From positions 90,289 through 154,288 of the forward strand of contig QLIY01000338.1 of the NCBI GenBank assembly GCA_003260075.1: a stretch of 64,000 nucleotides of DNA. The letters are read 5' to 3'. Of this stretch, positions 50,338 to 60,323 are shown piece after piece. How positions within the stretch are numbered: position 1 is the first letter of the stretch; every line of letters begins with the position of its first letter. The position numbers and the translations under genes were made by a program. The notes below the pieces were generated by a model that saw only the letters and a program-made list of their open reading frames with translations, did no database searches and had not been told where the DNA came from. The stretch is from Phallusia mammillata (lineage: Eukaryota > Chordata > Ascidiacea > Phlebobranchia > Ascidiidae).

Positions 50338-52791
50338 ATGAAGGTCTTCGCCGTTCTTACTTTCTTCTGCGCCATCGGACTTGCTCTCAGCGGTAAGATG
50401 CTTTGTTTAATTTCATTTCTAATGAAATGCCCGATTTAACGCTCAACAGTCTTCCAGCTGCATCTATGGGATTTGATGGGATTCGAAACCAAAATATCTG
50501 TATTTAGATTATTCAAATTTAACAAGTCATTAACGCCACGTGCTCAAACATTTTATTCGCATTTCTACAGAAGTTGAGTTTGCTTACTCCACTCTTTGTG
50601 TAAAGGAAGAAAAAATACGACGCGAAATATGTAAAGAGTTTTGTGTTTAATCTCGAACTGAACCCAAGAACGTTGAGGTCCCGTGTGGATATTATGTCAA
50701 TAACATGAATTTGTTTCAGAGGTTCCTGTGCACCCGATGCACGTTCTGACGGCGGGCAACCAGGGAAAAATCATTAATGGAGACGTTGCCCCTGAGGGTC
50801 AATATATTTGGCAGGTAGGGAGAAAACATTACCAATTGCAAATAAAACCTGGCCTATTTCAAATCCTACTTTTTTATACCAAATAATGAAAAATATTTTC
50901 CTAGTAACGCAATCTGTCGATGAATATCGTGAAATATAATATATTTTGTTTAAATACTTCTTTATTTTCTATCAAACCACAAAATAAAAGCACCAAAAAA
51001 ATCAAAAGCAACTAAAACAAAGTAGTGATGCGAAAACACTAAACTGCACCGAATCACTGGAATTCTTTGAATGCCGTTTAAAACTGTACAGACAAACAAC
51101 GAATATTTACGAATCTTACGTTTTTTGTGGTATAAACTGCAGACTGCTGTTATATTATTTCTGCAGGTTTCTCTTCAACGGTTTGGAAGCCACTTCTGCG
51201 GAGGTTCGCTCATCAAGGCAGGATTCGTGATGACGGCTGCTCACTGCACCGATCTTATTGGGTGGGAATTTATTGTTTTAAAGCGGAGTGTGCAACCTGC
51301 GGCCCGCGGGATAAATGCGGCCCGTTGATAAAGGTTGTGCGGCCCGCGGAGAGGCTGGAAATTTCTGATCTACTGCCAACGAGTCCAATTATCAGATATT
51401 TTTGAGCAGATTAATGCGCCCGGTGGTATTTTTCTGCAACCTGGCAATAATACGGCTATAAATAAATGCGAATTTTACTTGTTAACTCCATGTATGCATA
51501 TTTGGTATGCAACAAAGTAAAATCAACTTGAGGTGCGGCCCGCGATCTAATCTGGCCCCACAGTGACAAAGGCTGCACACACCTGGTTTGAAGGACAAGG
51601 GGCAAAATTCCCACCATACGTTTTCTATAAAAACAACGATTTTGAAGTTACAAGAGTTAAACCTGTTTTGTACTTTCGAAAAATCTAAAATGCTTTTTGA
51701 AAACAAATTTAGTTTTACCTTTTCTATGTTTTTAGAGAAGTCTCTGCCATCCTTGGAACTAATGAATGGAGAAACCCGGGACAACTAATCGCAGTAGAAA
51801 AGATGGAGTCCCATCCCAGCTGGAATGACCGCACTCTTGACTACGACTACGGCATTGCAACCCTTTCATCTAACGTAAATCTAGCAGATCCCATGGTAAA
51901 AAAATAAAATTGCTTTGAGTTACAGTTAAGTATATCTCGCATGTTTCATTGATTTAATTTGCTTGTTGCTAGGTTGGATTGATTGATCTTGCCGACGCAG
52001 AAGCCGAATACGCAGGCGGAACCATGGCCATCACCACTGGATGGGGTTTAACCTCCGTTAGTCCTGGTATGCAATTATTTCAAATAGTATATTATTCTAA
52101 TTTTTATTCCAAGTAAAAATTCGTTCATATTCGAAGCCTATGGATGAAGCGGTGGCAAAAATTTGAAATTTGACAACTTAATTCAAGTATCTTTTTGTTT
52201 TTGACAGATATCCTCCCAGATAAAATGCAGGTGGCATCTGTTCCCTTGGTTTCCCAGACAGATTGCCAAAGACAATGGCGCCTCCAGACGATCACTGATC
52301 GTATGCAATGTGCTGCTGGCAGTGGTTCCTCGTCTTGCATGGTAAAACCACCCGCTTTGATTAAACCTATTCTAAAACTGAAACCTTATCGGTCAAACCA
52401 CTGTCTGCAACTTCAAAATTGTTTTATAGGAATGTGTGGAACCCTAGTAGAAATTTGTAAATGTTAAAAGAGGTAAATGTGATGCCACCGGCATTATAAC
52501 CAAGATAACTATTTGCTGATTTTTCAGAGTTCGAATCCATGAGACACCCGAAGACGAATCTATTGTCTGAATATCGCTCAGGGGTTGCCGATATAACGTC
52601 TATTGTTGTTTTTTCTTTCACAGGGAGACTCTGGTGGCCCACTTATTGTAACTGACTCCTCTACCAACAGCGGATACCGTCTCATCGGGGCTGTTTCTTG
52701 GGGAAGCGGCACTTGTGACACTTCTAAGCCGGGAGTTTATGCGAAGATCAGCGCAGCCCGTTCCTGGATCGACAGCCAGATCGGCAACTAA
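50338..52791 (+). CDS. Chymotrypsin-like serine protease 1 (S1 family)
   Basis: Seven exons: 50338-50392, 50720-50814, 51167-51261, 51736-51895, 51973-52066, 52208-52341, 52624-52791; 266 aa with agreeing phases. Exon 1 is a signal peptide ([18 protein letters not shown]). A propeptide ends at Lys before IINGD, the predicted activation cleavage. The catalytic triad is His in TAAHC, Asp in DYDYGIATL and Ser in GDSGGP. SSSCMGDSGG puts Ser at position 189 (chymotrypsin numbering), predicting chymotrypsin-like cleavage after large hydrophobic residues. Cysteines for the 42-58, 168-182 and 191-220 disulfides are present; those for 136-201 are absent. It is probably a secreted digestive enzyme. A poly-A signal AATAAA is at 52848. 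It is the best-preserved member of the cluster. Confidence 0.93.
51289..51590. mobile_element. CGGCCCGCGG-type MITE, copy A
   Basis: Inverted ends gagtgtgcaacc and ggctgcacacacc; the interior has gcggcccgcgg and atctaatctggcccc. It is homologous to the element at 52.96-53.27 kb. It is inserted in intron 3 of protease gene 1, with imperfect 8-bp flanks (ttttaaag and gtttgaag). Confidence 0.7.
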
Positions 52792-52956
52792 TAAAAATCA
52801 AATTGGTTTTGCTGACGACACCGTAATAGTGTCATCGTGATTTAAACAATAAAATGTGCAAAAAATCTCATGTGTCAACGGATTTAGTATGTAAAAACGG
52901 GATAAGATTTTAAGTTAGAAAGATGTCAAACTTCGTAATGGTGAATACTTTACATT

Positions 52957-53264
52957 AGGGGTGTGCAACCTGCGGCCCGTTGATTGAAGGTTGAGCGCGT
53001 CCCGCAATCACGCTTGCATTTTAAACGTACTGGAAAACGAGTATAGTTATTATATATTTTTGAGCAGATTAATGCGCCCGGTGCTATTTTTCTGCGACCT
53101 GGCAATGTGTGGCTAAAATCAAATGCGAATTTTACTTGCTTGTAGTTAAGCCTAATTGGTATATACAGCAAAGTAAAATCACATTGTGTTATATAAAGGT
53201 GTGGCCCGCGATCTAATCTTGGCAGTTGTATTTGGCCCCACTGTGACAAAGGTTACACACCCCT
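52957..53264. mobile_element. CGGCCCG-type MITE, copy B
   Basis: Ends aggggtgtgcaacctgcggc and ggttacacacccct are inverted repeats. The interior matches copy A in protease gene 1 intron 3. Confidence 0.7.
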
Positions 53265-53529
53265 GTGGTACATCAAAGACTTTCAACTATGACTTAGTCT
53301 TAGGGCTAAGCAAAAATAACAAGTAAGCAGAAGTTTTAACATCCCTCAGGAAAACAAAGGCATGATTAAACTGATTTGGTTTCCACTAGCACAGGTTTTA
53401 CACTTTTCATAGCCACGCTGAAAGCATGCGGTTAACAAAGTTGGCAACATTAACTTGTTATGACAGTTTTGGAAATTAGTTTGTTAATTACATCAATGTA
53501 TGGGTAATTTCGACCCGATGATTTTTTTC

Positions 53530-53842
53530 AACATTAGATGTGCACGCTGTGGCCACACACCAGTTTATGCGTAGCATTGACTTTCACGTGTCTGGACATA
53601 CACACAAGCTTCCTGAGCACACTTGATACCACTATGAGCAACATAAGATGTGCACGCTGTGGCCACACACCAGTTTATGCGCAGCATAGATTTTCACTGG
53701 TCTGGACATACACACAAGCTTCCTGAGCACACTTGATACCACTATGAGCAACATAAGATGTGCACGCTGTGGCCACACACCAGTTCATATGTGGAGCATA
53801 GATTTTTACGTGTCTAAACATACACACAAGCTAAGTACACTT
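53530..53842. repeat. Tandem satellite, 110-bp unit, three copies
   Basis: The segment beginning gatgtgcacgctgtggccac recurs at 53651 and 53761, exactly 110 bp apart. Units differ by a few bases. A dispersed copy is at 27.1 kb. Confidence 0.9.
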
Positions 53843-54589
53843 TAGAATAGTTCAAGGCTGAAAAGCCAACCATCACTGTAGGTACAAACAGCTTTTCATT
53901 TGACACTCTTCAACACCGATTAGATGTTTCGGACACAAAATGACGTCCATGAGGCTGTATCGCATAACGATGGGTTGGACAATCTTTGTTAATGAACATT
54001 TAGGTGACAACAAGATTAATATATTTGGCCACTTAATACGGTTGAGCTACTAACACCATACCTCACAGCAGAGCCACATTTAACTAATTTTCGATAGGTG
54101 GCACAAAGAGCACCCTTTTAAAACAATGTATCTCTGCTCACTGTTAAGGCTATTATGGTCAGGGTAAGGTGTCAGGATTCAAAACGTAATAAACTAGCAA
54201 TAGAACTTAGTTCCTGATGTACACTAAAACCAATAGACTGTAAATCCTTGGTTAAACAGAATCAGTCGGTTTCAAATGAAGGAATATATATTTCGTAATT
54301 TGAAGTTGCTGATGTCATTTGTTTAAAACTTTTACCCTAATCCACCCCTCTTTAGCTGCTAAATAAATAATTTAGCTCTTTGCGCCAACTATCGAAAATT
54401 AGCTTAATATGGTCTGCTAAATATGGGAGGGGTGTGGCGTTATTAGCTCTTGATGCGATCAGGTGAATAAGTTTAACTATACCTTCGCATGTCACCCTGA
54501 CATTGTTTACTTTATCATGACGCAATAGTTGTTAAGCTACAACGTTATTGCGTTTCGCCGAAAACAAAAATAAGTTCCCAGCATCATAT

Positions 54590-54715
54590 CTTGTGAGAAC
54601 AACGACAGACCTTGATAATGTATTTCGGGCTCGCTTTATTGAGACACAAACTACGTACAAAGGCCACGAACGTCGCAAACATCAGGTGTGAGTTCTCCCA
54701 CGGAACACACAAGCA
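54590..54715 (+). promoter_or_regulatory. Distal upstream block of protease gene 2 with PTF1-like site
   Basis: Homologous to the end of the block at 49.2-49.6 kb. The bipartite site is CAGGTG (54683-54688), N5, TCTCCCA (54694-54700), one mismatch from TTTCCCA. Confidence 0.45.
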
Positions 54716-55070
54716 CGTAACGCTTAAGTTTTTGTCGCTCGGGAGAAAGTTGGTTTGATGTTTGACAGAGTTTTTTTGGCTTGAAGTAAAGACTTGGTTT
54801 ACGAATAGCAAAGAGAAACTATAAATGCAATACGAATATCGTAATTATACGCATCGTAATTATAACCAGGTGTTTCAGCTTTTGTCTTGATTTCTTGATT
54901 AACACGCTTAAATGTAAACCTCATAAAGCGGTTGGTGTGATTGCTACTGCGCAAAATATTTTTTGAACTGGAAAACGGTTGTTTGAAGATCTACGGCGCA
55001 TGGCAAAGAACTACATGAAAGTCATTTACTGGTCTTTTCTTTTAAGCAAATGCAAACAACAAACGTTTTA

Positions 55071-55236
55071 CGGGGTTTAACTCCAGGAGTTATGGGTATA
55101 AAGATTTATAACGACTACATGCCACATTCCTAGCCCATCCGGCCGAGTCCCCCCCCCCTACGGGGTTTAACTCCAGGAGTTATGGGTATAAAGATTTATA
55201 ACGACTGCATGCCACATTCCTAGCCCATCCTGCCGA
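55071..55236. repeat. Direct repeat split by a C run
   Basis: About 78 bp before the C run at 55149-55158 recurs after it with three substitutions. Confidence 0.85.
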
Positions 55237-55353
55237 CTGGCCTTACTTTAGGCAGCGACAGGGCACAACCAATTGGCTCTGGTGTCATCTTGTGGCCACT
55301 AACCTGAACGCACAAGACGCTTTGTCATTGATTGAACATGACATAACCTCCGC

Positions 55354-55630
55354 ACGTCATCAACGCGTGGTAGTTTCCCCACGTGGTTGTTGGTTCCCGA
55401 AAATAACTCGTGAATTTGCTGCCGTTGCGTGTGAACTTATCCAGACCTCCACAGTAACGCGGGTATAAAGCAAGCGAGCTGCAAAGGAATCCCCCCCCCC
55501 CCCAACGCGTGGTAGTTTCCCCACGTGGTTGTTGGTTCCCGAAAATAACTTGTGAATTTGCTGTCGTTGCGTGTGAACTTATCCAGGCCTCTACATCAGC
55601 GCGGGTATAAAGCAAGTGAGCTGGAAAGGA
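55354..55630 (+). promoter_or_regulatory. Proximal promoter of protease gene 2, duplicated around a C run
   Basis: The shared promoter block appears twice, separated by 13 C (55491-55503). The second copy is intact up to the TATA box TATAAAG at 55606-55612, 67 bp before the ATG. The first copy ends just after its own TATA-like box. The duplication is probably an assembly artefact. Confidence 0.75.
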
Positions 55631-55672
55631 TCCTCAGTTTCATTGCAAACTTCAGTGACAACAACAAAAAAG

Positions 55673-56839
55673 ATGAAGGTCTTCGCCGTTCTTACTTTCT
55701 TCTGCGCCATCGGACTTGCTATCAGCGGTAAGATGCTTTGCTTGATTTACTGTTTTCGTTCTTAATGAATGAAGCAGTGCTGACTGCCTTTCAAATTTCA
55801 TCAAGGCTTCGACGGGATTCGAACCCACAAATTTTCGACTTTATCATGATTTTGTTTTAGAGCTTCCATTCCACCCTCTGAATGCTCCATTAATGCCGGG
55901 AAGCAACCCCAAAATTATCGGTGGTGAGGATGCCGCGCTGGGCGACTTTCCTTGGCAGGTAAACAAACTGTTGTCAATAGCAACACAAAGAATGCATACA
56001 GAGAACTGCTAAAATTTTCAATATTTCCTTTTTTTAGAATATTCGAAAAACATAGATTTTTGTAATAACAAAAGTAAATTAGGTAACAACAAACCTATTA
56101 AAATAGTTTTATGTTTTTTTAGCATAAGTTGGGGCAAGTAAGATTGCTTTTATTTTAAGGTTTCTCTTCAACGATTTGGAAGCCACTTTTGTGGAGGTTC
56201 GCTCATTGCTGCAGGATATGTGATGTCGGCTGCTCACTGCACCGTTTACCAAAGGTATTTAGCCCCCTGTTATATTTTTTGCCAATTTGTTACACTGCAT
56301 TTTGTTTAGTTTGTTGAGGCTAAAGTCATGAAACAGGGAAATGAGCATTTCCGTAGAATTTCCTTTTACATCGTCAAAAAGACCCAAAACAAATTAAAAA
56401 AGCGGTAAAAATACCTGTCCCTTGATCAACAACACCGCGAGTTTTCTGAATTTGCTTTAACTCTCTAAAACATTTCACTTTTCTAGTGGCGTCACAGCCA
56501 ACATGGGATCAATCGAGTGGAAAAACCCAGGACAATCCATATCTGTCCCCCCCCCCGTCCCTTGATCAACAACACCGCGAGTTTTCTGAATTTGCTTTAA
56601 CTCTTTCACTTTTCCAGCGGCGTCACAGCAAACATGGGATCGATCGAGTGGAAAAACTGTCCCCAATCCATCTCTGTGTCCTCATTCACGCCCCATCCAC
56701 AGTATAATGACCAAACCCTAGACTACGATTACAGCGTTGCAACTCTTGCATCTTCAGCCAGTTTGAATTCCAACGTAAGTAAACAAGTCACATCCATAAA
56801 TGCTTAGAGGCCAATTTCAATGATAAATTTAAATCACAC

Positions 56840-56875
<36 letters not shown>

Positions 56876-57397
56876 ACTGGATGGGGCTACATCATCCGTT
56901 TCCCAGGTATTCGGATTTAAACCCCCCAAAATAAAGAAGCACTGCTGTACATAAAGACACAATAACAATTGTATAGTACTTAAAAGTTTGAAAACGTATC
57001 TAAAGCAGTTACAAAAACGACATAAAATCACGTTACCAGTGGTATTCCAACCGTGTTTTTGTTTCTTTACAGCCACAATTCCTGATACAATGCAGGTTGC
57101 AACCATTCCCTTGGTTTCCGCCGCCGACTGCCAAGCTGTGTGGGGTAGCGCAATAACTATAACCGACCGCATCCAATGTGCTGCTGGAAACGGAGGCGCC
57201 ACGTCTTGCATGGTAAGAACAACATGCGTTAGGAAATGCGGTTATAAGGAAGCACTCAACAAGATGAAATTTTGTCAGCCGGCTTAAGCCAATTTGGTTG
57301 TTTAGTTTTTTACCTATGATATCCACTCTTCGTTTTGTAACTATATGCTGTCAGAAAACAACAACTATACTTATATATCTTACTTCACAGGGAGACT

Positions 57398-57450
<53 letters not shown>

Positions 57451-57587
57451 ACTCTTCTGTCAACAGCGGCTACCGTCTCATCGGGGCTGTTTCTTGGGGA
57501 AGTGGCACTTGCTCCAACACTGTACCATCTGGTTACGCCAAGATCAGCGCTGCACGTTCCTGGATCGACGGCCAGATTGGCAACTAA
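55673..57587 (+). CDS. Chymotrypsin-like serine protease 2, interrupted by C runs
   Basis: Exons: 55673-55727, 55861-55958, 56160-56254, 56618-56774, a partial exon ending at 56910, 57073-57212, 57391-57587. Exon 1 is a signal peptide ([18 protein letters not shown]) and exon 2 carries the activation site before IIGGE. His lies in SAAHC and Asp in DYDYSVATL. Exon 5 has lost its 5' part to 34 C (56842-56875). In exon 7, 49 C (57401-57449) replace the 20 bases after the GDS codons, shifting the frame by 29 nt. Without the run the exon would have 168 nt, exactly as in gene 1. A partial duplicate of exon 4 lies at about 56488-56546. Position 189 reads Thr (ATSCM), an unusual pocket residue. Poly-A signal at 57646. 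It is probably a real gene damaged in assembly, and I do not restore it here. Confidence 0.75.
56418..56690. repeat. Direct repeat duplicating part of protease gene 2 exon 4
   Basis: Intron 3 end and the first part of exon 4 occur before and after the C run at 56547-56556 with several substitutions. Confidence 0.85.
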
Positions 57588-58489
57588 ACAGAATCAATCA
57601 TTGGTTCTGCTGACAACACCGTAATTGTGTCATCGTGATTCGACAAATAAAACCAACAAAAAAACTTCATGTGTCAACAGTTCAGTTATTTAGAAAGAAA
57701 GTCAAAATCTGAATAGTAATGTCTCTCTTAAACGCAGACAGATAATAAAATGTCAGTTGTTTACTTTATATGGAACATGATACAATAACTTCTTTGCCAT
57801 ATTGTGTTTTGGTCACGTACATCTTGATGCAGCAAACATATTAACACATTATTTTGGTAATGTACCACGTAAAACTCAGGACACAGCAGCGAAAACCTAG
57901 CGGTTGAAAATACGAAGGGGGAGGGAACAATTGTTAAAAATGCAGCAGCTGTAACTGATAACGAGAAAAGGGCAGGAGAGGTTAAACCTGTGGCGCTTAA
58001 AGGCAATGCGACTTGGTTTGACAACATGGGTGGATTTTAACTGGTTGAACAATATATAATACGTCATCGTTTTTCAACATTCACAGAAATTGATTCTAAA
58101 AGTTTCCACTTGAGAAGTTAACAGCCGAACCTTGTAAGGAAAAGAAAAAACGGCGGTCTGCTACTGTTCAGACGTTTCAACCCATTTTATTAATCTTGTT
58201 ATGCGACTCAAATGTTTATAAACAGATGTAACTGATGTGGCCCCTCATATCACTGATGATTGCATGAGCATTTTCCATGCGTTTTATCGCTTTTTACGTT
58301 TATTTATATATCCGTTGTTTCCCATTAAAATTGGATACGCATCCGTGTAAAGTGTTCCCAGTCCGCAGGCTTCCATATTTCCTCCAACGTTTTATGCGAC
58401 TCTGCATACACACATGTGACGCTTGGCTACATCGTTATTCCCTTTCGTCATATACAAATTTAAGTGTCTAAACATTATTTCTTGTACGA
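57588..58489. other. Spacer downstream of protease gene 2
   Basis: Holds the 3' UTR. The part up to 57837 is identical to the DNA after protease gene 3. No further gene was found. Confidence 0.6.
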
Positions 58490-58615
58490 GCATTAACCGA
58501 CCGTGACAGTTTATTTCGGACTCGCTTTATTGATACAAACTCGTATAAAGGCCGTGAACGTCGCAAACATCAGATGTGAATTTTCCCACGCAACACATAA
58601 GTACATGACAGTTCA
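58490..58615 (+). promoter_or_regulatory. Duplicated upstream block with PTF1-like site before the relic exon
   Basis: The block matches those at 49.5 and 54.6 kb. The site is CAGATG (58571-58576), N5, TTTCCCA (58582-58588), identical to that of gene 1. It lies about 480 bp before the relic signal exon at 59069. Confidence 0.45.
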
Positions 58616-59068
58616 GTTTCTTTGCTTGGTACAAAGACAACATGTACACGAATGTGTAGGTTGTAAAATTGTGTAATAAAGACGCCGTATCATAAAACTG
58701 AACTTATAGTGACGTCACTAATGCGAGAAACGACAAGAATAACTGCAAAACATTTGCATTGTTCGCAAAAACGGCCATTGATTGTTCGGGCCCAAACGAA
58801 GGACCCCGGTACTACTTTTTATTGAAATCCTATCATTCTCATTTAAGAAGCTCATTCTGCTAGTCTAGTGTTGTTGAAATAACCTTTGCATTGTGAACAT
58901 TGTGAACGAACAGGCGGTGGTTTTCGAGGGTGGATTTGGCGAAAACACGGCGAAAGTTCAACTTCGTGGCTTGTGAATTAAAACACACTGCCAAAGAAAT
59001 GTTGGCATACCAATTGGTAAAAAGGAATCGACAGTTTTATGGCCAACGTCAGTGACACCGACAAAAAG

Positions 59069-59155
59069 ATGAAGGTCTTCGCCATTGGTATTTTCTTCTG
59101 CGCCATGCGAGCTTATGACCACGACAACGAACCTAAAGAGTGCGGTGGGAAATAA
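59069..59155 (+). pseudogene. Relic signal-peptide exon of a protease copy
   Basis: Begins MKVFAIGIFFCAM, clearly related to the protease signal exons, and is preceded by the same 5' UTR wording (cagtgacaccgacaaaaag). It then departs from the family, has lost the donor site, and stops after 28 codons. No further protease exons follow before gene 3's upstream block. It is a dead or incomplete duplicate. Confidence 0.75.
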
Positions 59156-59272
59156 GCAGATTTTTTTCCGGGACTCGAACCCAGGTTGTTTCCAAGGACG
59201 AATCCCGATCAGGGTCTTTCAATGTCCGTATATGAACCAATAGGCGCGCCGTTCCTGCCCCAAAAAGTGAAG

Positions 59273-59640
59273 ATGAGTTTATTTCACTTGATGAAAGAAA
59301 ACACAGCGATAAAATTGCACTGAAACAATCACGAAGGAAATAGCTGCGCAACGTTGAAACGACATGCAGCGCAAAACGGTGAAGGGCATAATTGGTTTCT
59401 TATTGAAATACATTTTTTTTAGTTCGGCGCCTCGACGCTTTTTCTTTAAAGCAGTATGTCATTGTTTACTTTTCATTTTGCAATATCGACGGACAATAGC
59501 GTAATTGACTTTCGTCAACGTTTATTTGGTGAGAACAACGGCAGATCTTGACAATGTATTTCGGGCTCGCTTTATTGAGACTTACAACGTCGTAAACATC
59601 GGATGTGAATTCTCCCACCGATCATAAGCACACGATAGTT
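59273..59640 (+). repeat. Distal upstream block of protease gene 3
   Basis: Homologous to 49215-49620. Here the E-box half of the bipartite site has changed to CGGATG and the second half to TCTCCCA, so this copy looks decayed. Confidence 0.7.
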
Positions 59641-59954
59641 TAGTTTATTTCGGTTAAAATGGAGATTAAGTTCACAACGAAAGTGAAGAAAACGACACAT
59701 GTATCACCCGGTGCCACTACATTCAACTAGAAATACGTTGTGTAGATTGTGTTAATTATATGATATGATTGTTGTTCTCACGAGTCATCAGAAACTCAGT
59801 TTAAGGGCTGAAAAAACAGTCACATATATTAACATAACTGTACCATCAAATTTGTATGGTTCAACCGATCCTATTTACAACCTTATTAAAGCCCCCCACA
59901 AACTATGCTTGTTTAATTTTCTACAAATTTAGAACGCTGACAAGGCTAAACCAG

Positions 59955-60035
59955 ATCAGGTAGGTCATGGCAGAGTTGCAAGCCGGCCCGAATTCTGAGC
60001 CCGAACCCGGCCCGACTTGCAACTCTGGGTCATGG
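59955..60035. repeat. GGCCCGAA-type dispersed repeat
   Basis: The wording gagttgcaagccggcccgaa...cccggcccgacttgcaactct forms a short inverted repeat. Related copies lie at 39.9, 61.6 and 63.3 kb. Confidence 0.55.
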
Positions 60036-60144
60036 CTTGTCAACACACAACACATAAGGTTACGTGGCTAAACCAACTTGGTTTTAGTGCCACCTTGTGG
60101 ACATAGCAATAAACCTTAAAAGAAATGAACATGGCATAGCCTCC

Positions 60145-60323
60145 GCACGTCATGAACACGTGACAGTTTTCCCACGCGGTTGTTGATTCCCGAAAATAAC
60201 TCGTGAATTTGCTGCCGTTGCGTGTGAACTTATTCAGACCTCTACAGTAGCGCGGGTATAAAGTAAGCGAGCTGCAAAGGAATCCACAGTTTCATTGTAA
60301 ACTTTAGTGACAACGACAAAACG
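60145..60323 (+). promoter_or_regulatory. Proximal promoter of protease gene 3 with PTF1-like site
   Basis: CACGTG (60157-60162), N5, TTTCCCA (60168-60174). It is followed by the shared block, and TATAAAG at 60257-60263, 67 bp before the ATG. Confidence 0.7.

Larger units (their letters stand above)
52792..54589. other. Spacer between protease genes 1 and 2
   Basis: Holds the gene 1 3' UTR, a MITE and a three-copy satellite, listed separately. No gene was found. Confidence 0.6.

Noticed and set aside
57298..57624. Proline-rich protein encoded across the C run
   Set aside because: The prolines are only the translated C run; the flanks are protease exon in two different frames.
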